Below, piece by piece: positions 36,757-45,969 of a stretch of 46,703 bases of DNA. A program made the position numbers and the translations under genes. The DNA is taken from positions 1-46,703 of the forward strand of contig CALJWL010000044.1 in NCBI GenBank assembly GCA_937974565.1, read 5' to 3'. Source of the stretch: an uncultured Arenicella sp. (lineage in GTDB: Bacteria > Pseudomonadota > Gammaproteobacteria > Arenicellales > Arenicellaceae). The notes under the pieces are model-generated. The model saw nothing but the letters and a program-made list of their open reading frames with translations. It had not been told where the DNA came from and searched no databases. Within the stretch, counting starts at the first letter, position 1, and every line of letters begins with the position of its first letter.

Positions 36757-36968
36757 ATTAACCAGAAAACACTTCTCCCAGACCCCAATATCATAACTTA
36801 AAGAAATAAATGATATAGCCTTCACGCTTACCATATTCGTGTCAGGTAAACTTCGAAAAAGGGTTATCGCAAAAGAGGTCATCCAATCTTGCACAGGTAT
36901 TTAACAATCTTGGGTATCACTCTACCAATCCGTCTATTTTTAAGTCAAATAACATCAGAGGAGAAGCA

Positions 36969-39692
36969 ATGACAGATAACAAACCTTGTTCAAGCAAACA
37001 ACAACCTGGTGAGCCAGTAAAGCCACGTTCTAAATTTCCCAGACAATCGGCCATCTCATTATTGATTTGTGCTATGAGCATGAGCGCAACTTCGGCGTCA
37101 GCGCAAGACACCAGTGCAGAAGAAAGCTTAGAAGAAATAGTGGTGACAGGCACCTATTTAAGCCGCAAACGACAAGCGGATAACCCCTCACCGACAGCCG
37201 TGCTTGGCGCGGGTGAACTCAACGAGATCGGTGCCGTGAACGTTGCCGACATCGTCTCTAATTTAACCATAAACAACGGTTCACAAAACAACCCAGATGC
37301 CTTTACTCAAAATGGCACTGTTGGGTCCTCAAATTTCAACTTGCGTGGCCTTGGTGTTGCCTCAACATTGGTGCTTCTGAATGGTCGACGCCAAGTGACA
37401 TCAGGCTCACTGACCAACGACGGCGTTAATTTTATCGACACCAACGCTTTAGTGCCACAAATTGCATTGCAACGCATTGAAATCGTGAAAGACGGTGCGG
37501 CCGCCATTTATGGCACTGACGCGGTTGCAGGCGTTGTTAACTTTATTACTGATAATGATTTTAAAGGCTCGGCTGTGAACGTGCGCCTTGCGACTCTTGA
37601 CGGCGAAGGCGATCAAAACGATGCCAACATTGAAGCTAAATTCGGTTGGGGATCTGGTAATACTGACTTTGTAATCGCAGGTAGCTACTTTGATCGTAGC
37701 CCACTCAGCACCGCAGAAAGACGTTTTAGTCGCCCACAAGACGACAGCTCCATACTAGGCAACCCAGGCTCTTTCTTTTTAACAGGCATTGCCGGGGGTG
37801 CTTTGCCACTTATCGATCCAACCGGCTGCGAGTCTCAAGGAGGCATAGCCAACCCAGTTGCTAGCGCGCAGCCATTGTTAGACGCAGCAGGCCTACCGTT
37901 TCGAGCAGGAACCTGTGGCTTTGACTTTGGTGACTTTTTTACCCTTGTCGCTGAAGAAGAACGCGTCAACCTGTTTGGTTCTGTAACCCATGACTTTGGC
38001 AACGGCAGCGAATTCAGAGCCGAAGTTTCTTATGCCGATTATGACGCGAGCCGAGGCAATTCACCGTCATTCCCGTTCCTTCAATTAGGCAGTGCGGTGG
38101 TGCCCTCCAACAACCCAGGCAATGTATTTCCTTCGGCGCTGGGCACTGCTCTTTTCCTCGGCCGCATTAGCGGCAATGGTGGCACAGCGTCTCCCACCAG
38201 CGTTGATTCTGAAACCATTCGGGTGAGCGCTGAATTAAGTGGTTCACTGTTTGGCTCAAACAATTGGCAATACGACATTGGTGCAACTTACGGTTCGAAT
38301 GATCACCTGTTGAGAACCGAAGATACGGTCACTTCTCGCTTTGGAAATGCTTTACGTGGTTTGGGCGGTGCCGGCTGTGATGTTGCAACCGGTGTACCAG
38401 GCCAAGGTCCATGCCAATTCTTCAACCCATTTGCAACCAGCTTTAACGTGCTACCAAACGATCCAGCCTTGCTGGATTTCATTATTGATACTCAAGTGGT
38501 TGACTCGCAATCGGATCTCGTGGTTCTTGATGCTGTGTTCAACGGCACAATCGGTTCTACTGCCGCAGGGGAAATCGGGCTTGCGGTCGGGGCTCAATAC
38601 CGACGTGAAGATTACTCTCGTGATCTAGACGATGCCATTTCGAATCAAGATGGCTTTGCCTTCATTATTGGCGGGCCTGACTTCGCTGATGATCGTGACG
38701 TCGTAGCGCTGTTTGCTGAAACCTTGATTCCCTTAACTGACACGTTGGATTTATCTGGTGCAATTCGGTATGAAGATTACGGTGGCAGTATCGGTGACAC
38801 GGTTGACCCCAAGGTATCTCTTTTATACCGGCCTACGGATAATCTCGCATTCCGTACCAGCTACTCAACCAGCTTCAGAGCCCCTAGTCAATTCCAAACC
38901 GGCGGAGAGCTAACCAGCTTAAGGCAAATTGTCGATCCATTGGGCGGCACAGCTTTCGCTGCGGTACGCTCTCTAGCTCCCACGTCAGGTACGCGCAACA
39001 TCCAACCAGAAGAGAGTGAGGCACTGAACTTTGGTGTGTCATTCTCACCGGCGGAAAATTTATCAATCGACGTTGATTACTGGAACTTTGAATTTACTGA
39101 TGCAATCATTCAGACCAACGAACAAGCGATTGTCAACGCTAACCCGACCGGGCCAAATGTTATTCGCAGCCCGGGCGGCACAATTTTATTTGTATTTAAT
39201 GATTTCGTTAACGCATCCAGCATCGAAACCGATGGCCTAGACATTGCTGTACGATACTCGTTTGATACCAACGCGGGTACGTTCTCGCCTTTCTTCGATT
39301 TAACTGAGGTATTTAACTACGACATTATCGACCCGCAAGCGGGCTTTGTTGACGGTGCTGGTAACCGTAACTTCACCAATTTTGGCAGCCCAACGCCTGA
39401 AACCAAGTATACGGTGGGTATTAATTACGCAACACAAAATATCAGTGCGCGCTTGGCTTACCGCAGTGTTGACAGTTTCACGGACGATCAAAACAACCTT
39501 GAGGTTGACTCGTTTAACACCGTAGACGCCCAGCTTAACTACACATTTAACGAAGCGCTGAATGCGACTTTGGGTGTTACTAATCTAACCAATGAAGACC
39601 CACCACAAGTGTTTACTAACGGTGGCTTTGAAGCAAGAACTCACGATCCACGCGGGCGCATCCTATACGTTCAAGTGGGAATGGAGTTCTAA
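36969..39692 (+). CDS. TonB-dependent outer-membrane receptor
   Basis: 907 residues. A long N-region (about 45 residues) contains the signal peptide core SAISLLICAMSMSATSASAQ. The TonB box is in LEEIVVTGTY near residue 57. The plug domain spans about 65-175 (NFNLRGLGVASTLVLLNGRR, IEIVKDGAAAIYGTDAVAGV). A beta-barrel follows to the terminal VQVGMEF, ending in Phe as expected. There is no N-terminal STN domain, so it is a transporter without an anti-sigma signalling arm. The substrate is unknown and no uptake or enzyme genes flank it. A GAGGAG site lies upstream. It would be energised by ExbB/ExbD, encoded at 11965-13010. Confidence 0.94.
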   Translation: MTDNKPCSSKQQPGEPVKPRSKFPRQSAISLLICAMSMSATSASAQDTSAEESLEEIVVTGTYLSRKRQADNPSPTAVLGAGELNEIGAVNVADIVSNLTINNGSQNNPDAFTQNGTVGSSNFNLRGLGVASTLVLLNGRRQVTSGSLTNDGVNFIDTNALVPQIALQRIEIVKDGAAAIYGTDAVAGVVNFITDNDFKGSAVNVRLATLDGEGDQNDANIEAKFGWGSGNTDFVIAGSYFDRSPLSTAERRFSRPQDDSSILGNPGSFFLTGIAGGALPLIDPTGCESQGGIANPVASAQPLLDAAGLPFRAGTCGFDFGDFFTLVAEEERVNLFGSVTHDFGNGSEFRAEVSYADYDASRGNSPSFPFLQLGSAVVPSNNPGNVFPSALGTALFLGRISGNGGTASPTSVDSETIRVSAELSGSLFGSNNWQYDIGATYGSNDHLLRTEDTVTSRFGNALRGLGGAGCDVATGVPGQGPCQFFNPFATSFNVLPNDPALLDFIIDTQVVDSQSDLVVLDAVFNGTIGSTAAGEIGLAVGAQYRREDYSRDLDDAISNQDGFAFIIGGPDFADDRDVVALFAETLIPLTDTLDLSGAIRYEDYGGSIGDTVDPKVSLLYRPTDNLAFRTSYSTSFRAPSQFQTGGELTSLRQIVDPLGGTAFAAVRSLAPTSGTRNIQPEESEALNFGVSFSPAENLSIDVDYWNFEFTDAIIQTNEQAIVNANPTGPNVIRSPGGTILFVFNDFVNASSIETDGLDIAVRYSFDTNAGTFSPFFDLTEVFNYDIIDPQAGFVDGAGNRNFTNFGSPTPETKYTVGINYATQNISARLAYRSVDSFTDDQNNLEVDSFNTVDAQLNYTFNEALNATLGVTNLTNEDPPQVFTNGGFEARTHDPRGRILYVQVGMEF

Positions 39693-39715
39693 ACTTTTAG
39701 TTCGCTGATAATAAT

Positions 39716-39747
39716 GGCCGCTATGATCGAATCGTAGCGGCCTTTTT
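39716..39747 (+). terminator. Intrinsic terminator of the TonB-dependent receptor
   Basis: GGCCGCTA and TAGCGGCC arms, extended inward by GAT/ATC across one mismatch, then five T residues (39743-39747). 23 bp after the receptor stop. Confidence 0.88.
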
Positions 39748-39859
39748 ATTGTTAATGGTAACCTTTATGCCCTGGCCTGAATAATTCGTGACATACGCCC
39801 TACCCTAGACACCACTGATCCGCACACATCGTTTTGCATTAAGATAAGCTCCTGTTTTC

Positions 39860-40765
39860 TCAGGCTAAAAAGACCAGATAGAGAACGCCTAGAAATAACG
39901 TATATTTACCGGCCACATAAACGGGCTTATTCCATTTCTTGATTCTTCGAGACACGGTTCTAATTGAATACAGTCTGGAAAAAGCTCGATTTAGCACACC
40001 GATCTCTTCACCGGGTTCATTACCAGTAGCCGATGCCTTGGCCACGGTTCTACTCATAAAATCATTAATGCGATCCATGGCTTTAACACGCATGGGTCGA
40101 CGAACATCACAAAACAAAATGATACGATCTTGGTCTGTTTTGTTGTGTGCCTCGTGAATAAAAGTCTCGTCAAACAGCACATCTTTGCCGTCGTGCCAAA
40201 CGTGTTTACGACCGTCAACTAAAATGAAGCAATCATCATGGTTCGGGGTCGATAGGCCTAAGTGGTAACGCAGTGAGCCCGGAAATGGATCACGGTGCCG
40301 ATTAAGTAAGCCACCCGATGGGAGTTTAGCAAACATCGCCGCTTTAACTTCTGGTACCTTAGAGAGCAATTCGACGGTCTTAGGGCAATCACGTTGAGCT
40401 GACGGCAGAGTATCGCCATACCATTTTAGATAAAAACGCGTCCATCCGTATTTAAAAAACGAGTTAAAACCGGCGTCATCTAACTTATCAGACTTTTTAA
40501 TTGCCCCTTGTTCTGATAACACTACCGCCTCGTCTCGAATTGTCTCCCAGTTTTCTCTTAGCAGCGACAGCCCATCGATGTCATCACAATTTAAGAAAGG
40601 GGTATTAGGCAACTTAGAAAATGTGTTCATCAACAAGTTATAAGGAGCCATATAATTAGTGTGGGTCAATAATTGGCGTGCAATAGGGAAGCGCACGCTT
40701 CCACGAAAATGCATCTGCAAAATCGCAATCGAATACACGGAAAAGATAATCAGCGCAATAGACAT
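39860..40765 (-). CDS. lpxO: LpxO-like lipid A hydroxylase (aspartyl/asparaginyl beta-hydroxylase family)
   Basis: 301 residues, the usual LpxO length. A hydrophobic N-terminal helix (about 3-18) and a second one at the C-terminus (about 285-301) would hold it at the inner membrane. The iron- and 2-oxoglutarate-binding motif is present: HRD (H157, D159) in LNRHRDPFPGSLRYHLGL, and the distal His in FIHEAHN (H204/H207) followed by the Arg of DQDRIILF. LpxO adds an S-2-hydroxyl to a lipid A secondary acyl chain. A peptide hydroxylase is possible but less likely, given the length and membrane ends. Convergent with the receptor gene. Confidence 0.85.
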   Translation of the reverse strand: MSIALIIFSVYSIAILQMHFRGSVRFPIARQLLTHTNYMAPYNLLMNTFSKLPNTPFLNCDDIDGLSLLRENWETIRDEAVVLSEQGAIKKSDKLDDAGFNSFFKYGWTRFYLKWYGDTLPSAQRDCPKTVELLSKVPEVKAAMFAKLPSGGLLNRHRDPFPGSLRYHLGLSTPNHDDCFILVDGRKHVWHDGKDVLFDETFIHEAHNKTDQDRIILFCDVRRPMRVKAMDRINDFMSRTVAKASATGNEPGEEIGVLNRAFSRLYSIRTVSRRIKKWNKPVYVAGKYTLFLGVLYLVFLA

Positions 40766-40907
40766 AATTAGATAAAAAGCATAATTTAAAAATTAATTGA
40801 AAATTGTAAGCTTAGAAAACATTTAAGGGCTGTCAACAATGGGGGGCAATCACCGCCATGAATTTATTGAAAACCCAACGAAGCATACATAACCTTTACT
40901 GGCCTTC

Positions 40908-40919
40908 CTCTTTAAAGAG
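40908..40919. repeat. Perfect 12-bp palindrome CTCTTTAAAGAG
   Basis: It lies in the 184-bp gap between lpxO and the small membrane protein gene. It could be an operator; no T-run adjoins it, so it is not a clear terminator. Confidence 0.3.
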
Positions 40920-40949
40920 ACCTTCATATGTGAGTGATTAAAGCGTTTA

Positions 40950-41399
40950 TTAACGCCTTCTATCCGATGCTTTATGATTCAGCCCCCAGCCTTCTTTAGC
41001 CAAACCAATGGTATAAGCTATCGAATACAGGCCCCCGAATATATACCCAAGGATGACTGTATTAAAAATTTCCGGTGTACCCGATAAATAATTAACCAAC
41101 CAAGAGCCAGAAAACACGATGGTACATGATGTGACCACCGTGATAACAATAGCGGCAAGCTCCGATTTAAGAAAATGAAGCGCTCGAAGATAAATAGCCT
41201 CAAGCAACAAAGTCATAAAAAAGGTCAGAATAAAGCTGTAACCCCCTTGCACAAGGCCTGCCTTAATCGCCGATTCTTTCCCGTGCATAAAGTTAACAAA
41301 TATCGCCCATGCCCCATAGAACGCAAAACCGATCAAGGCACTGATTAGGCTGCGTTGAAGCGTCGAAAGGCGTTTATAGAAATCAACAATAATACGCAT
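40950..41399 (-). CDS. Small integral membrane protein, unknown function
   Basis: 149 residues. Four hydrophobic segments: about 15-34 (SLISALIGFAFYGAWAIFVN), 50-70, 80-101 and 112-132. It has a basic C-terminus (HKASDRRR) probably in the cytoplasm. No family motif recognised. No strong ribosome site. It lies between rhlE (77 bp) and lpxO on the same strand; a functional tie to either is not shown. Confidence 0.65.
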   Translation of the reverse strand: MRIIVDFYKRLSTLQRSLISALIGFAFYGAWAIFVNFMHGKESAIKAGLVQGGYSFILTFFMTLLLEAIYLRALHFLKSELAAIVITVVTSCTIVFSGSWLVNYLSGTPEIFNTVILGYIFGGLYSIAYTIGLAKEGWGLNHKASDRRR

Positions 41400-41476
41400 G
41401 AGCTAAATATGAAATGGATTGACTTGCTAAATCAGCGGTTATTCTATTTAGAAATTTTGAGGTGTTTACGTAAATT

Positions 41477-43012
41477 CTAACCAATACTTGGGCCAGAAGG
41501 CTTACCACCAGAGTAAGCCGTTCTACCACTTCTACGCTTATTCTTTTGCTCACCAGAAAACGAATTTGAATCAGCTTTTTTGCTTCTCCGAGAGTCGCCT
41601 TGGTCGCCAGCTTTACGACCTGCATCAGAGCCATTAGCACTGGTGTTTCGTGAAGCGCTCTTCGAACGGTTTACCCGTTTAGCTGATTGGTTATCATTTG
41701 ACGCCGGATCAGGCCTGTTAGTTTTTCGCCGGTTACGGCCTTTATTTTCGTTATTCGCATTACTATTCCTACCACGGTCGGCCGACTTACCAGCCCCATC
41801 AGACTGAGGCTTGAGTTTCTTTGGTTTTTTCGGTTTCCTATCGCGGAAATCACCCTTTGATTCAGGCAATGAATTACTGGGTTCGTACCCATCCAATTGA
41901 ACTCGGGGAATCAGCTTTTTGATAAACCGTTCAATGTCCAGAAGCTGCTTATGTTCATCATGACTAACCAAGGACACAGCTTCACCGCTGGCACCGGCTC
42001 TTCCCGTTCTGCCGATGCGATGCACATAATCTTCGGCTACATTAGGTAAATCAAAATTAACAACGTGTGGAAGTTGAGAAATATCGATGCCTCGTGCCGC
42101 AATGTCCGTTGCCACTAACACTCTTAGCTTGCCTGATTTAAATTCAGCAAGCGCACGCGTACGGGCACCTTGGCTCTTGTTGCCGTGGATTGCCATGGCG
42201 TGAATATCTCGGTTTTCCAATTGTTTAGCTAATCGATTAGCTCCGTGTTTAGTACGTGAAAACACCAACACTTGAAACCAATCATTATCTTCAATCAAAC
42301 GAGTTAGCACTTTGGTTTTGTCTGACTTTTCAACCGCAATCAAGCTCTGTTGCACCGCATCGACGGTGCTATTTGGTGGAGTGACTGACACCTCGACTGG
42401 TTTATGCACTATGGTGCGAGCCAGCTCTCTAATTTCACTTGAGAATGTTGCTGAAAACAACAAGTTTTGTCGCTTTTTGGGCAACAATTTGATGATTCGT
42501 TTAATGTCGTGAATAAAGCCCATATCCAGCATGCGGTCAGCTTCGTCCAACACCAGAACCTCCAGTTTGTCGAACTGAACTGCTTTCTGATTATGTAAAT
42601 CCAGCAATCGCCCCGGTGTGGCAATAAGAACGTCAGCACCACCGCGCAGTTTCTGCATTTGAGGGTTAATGCTCACGCCACCAAACACAACCACGCTCTT
42701 GACTTTCAAGTGTTGACTGTACTCTTTAACGTTTTGCGCAACTTGGGCCGCTAACTCTCGAGTTGGTGTTAACACAAGTACGCGAACCTGATTACCATTG
42801 TATTTGGGTTTTTCTTTGCTCGCCAGGTTATGCAAAATCGGCAAGGTAAAGCCCGCTGTTTTTCCTGTTCCGGTTTGTGCGGCGGCCATAACATCATGGC
42901 CGTCAATAACGGGGGGGATCGCCTTTTCTTGAATCGGAGAAGGAGTGGTATAACCCAATGCATCAATAGCACTGAGGATCGGTTTGGCAAGGCCAAGGTC
43001 TTTAAATAACAT
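41477..43012 (-). CDS. rhlE: DEAD-box RNA helicase RhlE
   Basis: 511 residues from the ATG at 43012, which gives the usual N-terminus MLFKDLGL. A longer start at 43036 adds 8 residues without family support. Helicase motifs in order: the Q motif in [47 protein letters not shown], and in domain 2 ARGIDI and [10 protein letters not shown]. The last ~130 residues are a disordered Lys/Arg/Asn/Ser-rich tail, typical of RhlE and useful for RNA binding. Role: remodelling of ribosome assembly intermediates or mRNA, often for growth in the cold. Cytosolic. Confidence 0.93.
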   Translation of the reverse strand: MLFKDLGLAKPILSAIDALGYTTPSPIQEKAIPPVIDGHDVMAAAQTGTGKTAGFTLPILHNLASKEKPKYNGNQVRVLVLTPTRELAAQVAQNVKEYSQHLKVKSVVVFGGVSINPQMQKLRGGADVLIATPGRLLDLHNQKAVQFDKLEVLVLDEADRMLDMGFIHDIKRIIKLLPKKRQNLLFSATFSSEIRELARTIVHKPVEVSVTPPNSTVDAVQQSLIAVEKSDKTKVLTRLIEDNDWFQVLVFSRTKHGANRLAKQLENRDIHAMAIHGNKSQGARTRALAEFKSGKLRVLVATDIAARGIDISQLPHVVNFDLPNVAEDYVHRIGRTGRAGASGEAVSLVSHDEHKQLLDIERFIKKLIPRVQLDGYEPSNSLPESKGDFRDRKPKKPKKLKPQSDGAGKSADRGRNSNANNENKGRNRRKTNRPDPASNDNQSAKRVNRSKSASRNTSANGSDAGRKAGDQGDSRRSKKADSNSFSGEQKNKRRSGRTAYSGGKPSGPSIG

Positions 43013-43422
43013 TCGATATTGTTTCCAGAAACTCACAAAATTGGATGTGAGCTCGTAGAAAAAAGTCTATGCCCACCGCAGAATAGCGCGCAGGTTACAG
43101 TAAAGCGACAGCCATGGCTACGAAAACACGCTAATTTAGAGCGCTTGTTCTAATCAAAGCACCCTTAGTAAGCCGATCATTGGCCCTTGAGAGCCTGAAT
43201 GGGTCCTTTCTCTTGCGTTTATATTACGACTAAGGCGGAAAAAGCTGAATTCTTATGTTGGAAATCCCATCACAAATTTCACCCAAATAGGGGAAGTTTA
43301 AACATGATCTGTTCCGTATATTAAACCATAGCATTTTTAGGAAAGCTGGGCTTATCTTGGAAAGATACAGCCCTAACATTGGACAATAAGACACATAACA
43401 TAATACGAAAAGGAGTATTAAA
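43013..43422. other. 410-bp divergent intergenic stretch between rhlE and the protease gene
   Basis: No gene. Near rhlE there is a small inverted repeat CTCACA / TGTGAG (43032-43037, 43046-43051), which may form a leader hairpin. Near the protease gene there is the strong hairpin at 43348-43373. Promoter-like TTGGAC (43379) with TAATAC about 16 bp later could drive the protease gene. An AAGGAG ribosome site precedes its ATG. Confidence 0.5.
43348..43373 (+). promoter_or_regulatory. Stable hairpin upstream of the protease gene
   Basis: GGGCT-TATCTT pairs with AAGATA-C-AGCCC, an 11-bp stem with one bulged C and a GGA loop. It ends 49 bp before the protease ATG and has no T-run, so it is not an obvious terminator. 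Depending on where transcription starts, it is either an mRNA leader structure or a protein-binding site. Confidence 0.45.
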
Positions 43423-44757
43423 ATGACTTATAACGGTTTGAAAACGAACGCAGTAATCTGGCTAGCCCTGTCATTTGGTGTGCTACACACATTAAGCGCT
43501 CAAGGGCAGCCAGAACCGGAGCCGATCGATAAGGAAGTTAAAAACACAAAAGAGAATCACCCACACAGCCACCACCCATACGCCCCCACAGACCAGAAGA
43601 AAGGATTCGAAATTGACAGCTGGTTAATTGCCGAAAAATTTGGTTGGGACCTCAAAGAAACAAAACAGCACCTAAAAAACCAAGATAAATTTGGCAATCT
43701 TGTATTTAAATTAGAAAACAAACATGCCGATACTTTTGCTGGGTCCGCAATGGGAAGCCGGCCTGGGGAAGCCGCAACCGTGTGGATAAAGAGAAAAACG
43801 CAACCACAGATTAAGGAAATGGTGCAGAACTTCATGAATAAAAGTGACATGAAAGTTCAGATAATCGACCAAATGAAATACTCAATAGCCGAGCAAGAAC
43901 GTCGGATGGACTTAATAAGCGATGCTCTTGAAGAGAAAGGCTTTGATGGTATGGGCGCAGCACTGTTGCCTGGCGATGTGATATTAGTGTCTCTTCCAGC
44001 CTCCGAAAAATTTCCTGAAACACCTATGCCAAAAAACCCCGATAATATGAAATTCGATGGAAACTATTTAGACCCTATGTCTAAGAAACTTTTATCGGAG
44101 AAAATAGACCCTCGTGGAATTTATCTGACTTTTACCAAACAACCAATTGATGTTGATGAACATGCACGAGGTGGCCGGCAAGTCTCTAGTTCAACAGCCG
44201 TTTGCACCAGTGGTTTTAGTGTAGAACGGCTTTCTGATGAGCGGCATGGAATTGCAACCGCCGCACACTGCACCGGTATAGACACATTTGATGCGGAAAG
44301 CCCCGAAGATGATTTTGATTTGTTTCATCGAGGAGAACACTGCGGTAACCATGGAGACGTTGAATGGAAAAGTTCAAACCATTTCGAATTAGCCGAATAT
44401 TGGGCAAGCCCAACAGACCTTCGTGAAGTTAATTCAAGAGAAACGTCATACAGCGTAAACAATACCTATTGCGTCTATAGCCGCATGACAGGAACTCGTA
44501 CGTGCGACTTGGTGTACTCAACCAGTGTTAGACAAAAAGGCTCAAAAGGAGCGTGTGACGGTGTTAAAGCTAAAAAGCTTGTGGCAATGGATAATGACAA
44601 CACCGTCGGTGGTGATAGTGGAGGCCCCTGGTCATTTAACACAGAAGCCGCAGGCATTCACAAAGGTGACAAGTGGATTTGGTTTGGAACTCGAAACACG
44701 TTCACTAAAGCCTCAAGGTTAGACGAGGCTTTAGGTGTAAGAATTCGGACTCAATAG
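43423..44757 (+). CDS. Secreted trypsin-like serine protease with N-terminal prodomain
   Basis: 444 residues. Signal peptide about 1-27 (VIWLALSFGVLHTLSAQG). A His-rich stretch follows at 45-52 (NHPHSHHP), then ~200 residues of probable prodomain. The catalytic domain starts near 255. The S1-family triad is visible: H282 in ATAAHC, probable D312 in HGDVEW, and S399 in VGGDSGGPW. Paired cysteines flank the site (C261/C283, C350/C361, C307/C378 are candidates), consistent with periplasmic disulfide formation. The arrangement recalls alpha-lytic/streptogrisin-type proteases, but I cannot assign a subfamily. An AAGGAG site lies 7 nt upstream. It is the first gene of the accessory-looking right end. 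Confidence 0.85.
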   Translation: MTYNGLKTNAVIWLALSFGVLHTLSAQGQPEPEPIDKEVKNTKENHPHSHHPYAPTDQKKGFEIDSWLIAEKFGWDLKETKQHLKNQDKFGNLVFKLENKHADTFAGSAMGSRPGEAATVWIKRKTQPQIKEMVQNFMNKSDMKVQIIDQMKYSIAEQERRMDLISDALEEKGFDGMGAALLPGDVILVSLPASEKFPETPMPKNPDNMKFDGNYLDPMSKKLLSEKIDPRGIYLTFTKQPIDVDEHARGGRQVSSSTAVCTSGFSVERLSDERHGIATAAHCTGIDTFDAESPEDDFDLFHRGEHCGNHGDVEWKSSNHFELAEYWASPTDLREVNSRETSYSVNNTYCVYSRMTGTRTCDLVYSTSVRQKGSKGACDGVKAKKLVAMDNDNTVGGDSGGPWSFNTEAAGIHKGDKWIWFGTRNTFTKASRLDEALGVRIRTQ

Positions 44758-44775
44758 CAACTTAAAACAGCAATA

Positions 44776-44802
44776 ACCCCATCTTGGCCATACCCAAGGG
44801 GT
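44776..44802 (+). terminator. Imperfect hairpin after the protease gene
   Basis: ACCCC-AT-CTTGG pairs with CCAAG-GGGT around a 6-nt loop. No T-run follows. Weak terminator candidate 18 bp past the protease stop. Confidence 0.35.
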
Positions 44803-44855
44803 ACCGTTCATATTAAAATTGGGTGTAATATCTCACCCAGTTTCATTGATTATTT

Positions 44856-45305
44856 TTGACTTTCGATGCCTGTTCACACGAGAGAATCAACAAAGTCTTA
44901 ATGACTAATGTGACAGGTTATTTCTTGTGCTGCAAACGAGCCGTCATCAGAATGCCTACTAAATATGGTGGTCAGGGAGGGGCCATTGTTAATGTCTCTT
45001 CCTCCACATCAAGGATCGGCGCTGCTGGAGAATACATCGATTATGCAGCCTCGAAAGGAGCAATAGATACATTAACTCTTGGTCTAGATGAAGGCATTAG
45101 AGTAAACTGTGTTCGTCTGGGCTTTATTTACACAGGCATGCACGCGTCTGGTGGCGAACCAAATCGAGTAGCCCGATTAAAAGACACATTACCGATGAAG
45201 CGAGGTGGCCAGCCTGAAGAGGTGGCGTCGGCAATATCGTGGCTTATTTCAAATGAGTCTAGCTATACCACCGGTTCTTTTATCGAAGTTTCGGGTGGGC
45301 GGTAA
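44856..45305 (+). pseudogene. Truncated short-chain dehydrogenase (YgfF-like)
   Basis: 149 codons homologous to the C-terminal part of a YgfF-type SDR. Intact pieces: RINKVLMTNVTGYFLCC, AIVNVSS, the catalytic YxxxK in YIDYAASKGAID and the terminal SSYTTGSFIEVSGGR. The N-terminal ~100 residues with the TGxxxGxG nucleotide-binding motif are absent; the 98 bp upstream do not encode them in any frame. An in-frame gap of about 5 codons lies after DTLTLGL, where family members read on through a Lys/Glu-Val-Ala stretch. VRPGFIYT has become VRLGFIYT. The only starts are TTG or an internal ATG. Without the cofactor site it cannot be an active dehydrogenase, so this is a remnant. Confidence 0.85.
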
Positions 45306-45391
45306 GTGCCTAACAAATTGGGCACATTCACTCTAGGGTTAGCCCCTGCATGAGACGGTTTACCCCCCCTTTATCGAAAGGTTAATACGAT

Positions 45392-45664
45392 ATGAATCAC
45401 CAATTAAAGACGAATATAAGTGAGAATTTTCAAAACACTGAGTTGGGTATGGTCAGAATAAAGCGAAACCTACAATTATCTGATCTATCTACTGGTGAAT
45501 TAGAAGCCTTTTTAAAGAATGTGTTAATTTCAACACCGTTGGAAAAAATTGAAACCAAGGGGAAAAACCACTACTTCACAAATCATTATCACAATGCTGT
45601 TTTAACGGTCAATTCGGGGAGCCTAACGATAATTACGGCTAAAAAAATAGACGCTAAAAAGTAA
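45392..45664 (+). CDS. Small DUF3781-like protein
   Basis: 90 residues, AAAGG site about 10 nt before the ATG. The core LGMVRIKRNLQLSD, the Leu-rich helix at about 33-50, KGKNHYFTNHYHNAVLTVNS and the final LTIITAKKI match what I know of DUF3781: a RI-x-N-L start, a KGKNxY centre and a TINS...ITA end. The assignment is by recalled pattern. Function unknown, no signal peptide, very basic C-terminus. Family members are mainly known from Firmicutes, so lateral arrival is possible. Surrounded by a pseudogene and gene-poor DNA. Confidence 0.65.
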   Translation: MNHQLKTNISENFQNTELGMVRIKRNLQLSDLSTGELEAFLKNVLISTPLEKIETKGKNHYFTNHYHNAVLTVNSGSLTIITAKKIDAKK

Positions 45665-45969
45665 GTGGCCACGAGACTTTTGAACACTACCAACTTGGAG
45701 GCGTCAGTAATGCAAACATCACTAATAAACTATTAACGTTCACACCGCATACAATTCGGTAACCCTTATCAAAGGGTTATATACACTTCAATGTATAAGC
45801 TTGAACTCGATCTAGCGCTACAAAAATTGAGGTTAGATGAAGTCTGACAATTAGGCTTTACTTGTCAAAAAGGCAGAATCATACTCAAAGCGGACACATG
45901 CTCGACCTAACGACCTAAAATAAACAACCAAGAAATAATCCAAATAGATGAAAAAGGATAATAGCTAGA
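45665..45969. other. 305-bp stretch with hairpins and a decayed mini-ORF
   Basis: No intact gene of normal size. Two adjacent inverted repeats: AACCCTT / AAGGGTT (45761-45778) and TATACA / TGTATA (45780-45797). A short frame at 45791-45847 encodes 18 residues (MYKLELDLALQKLRLDEV), hits TGA, then stays open for 19 more codons (QLGFTCQKGRII...) to 45904. This looks like a remnant of a small gene. An AAGGA site near 45953 serves the lipoprotein gene. Confidence 0.45.

Noticed and set aside
45308-45342. attC-like pair of sites (GCCTAAC and GTTAGCC) after the SDR remnant, with small same-strand genes following, as in an integron cassette array
   Set aside because: The second site departs from GTTRRRY, the inner arms are not complementary, and no matching site occurs after the next small gene. 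The GTGCC/GGCAC arms form only a short hairpin.
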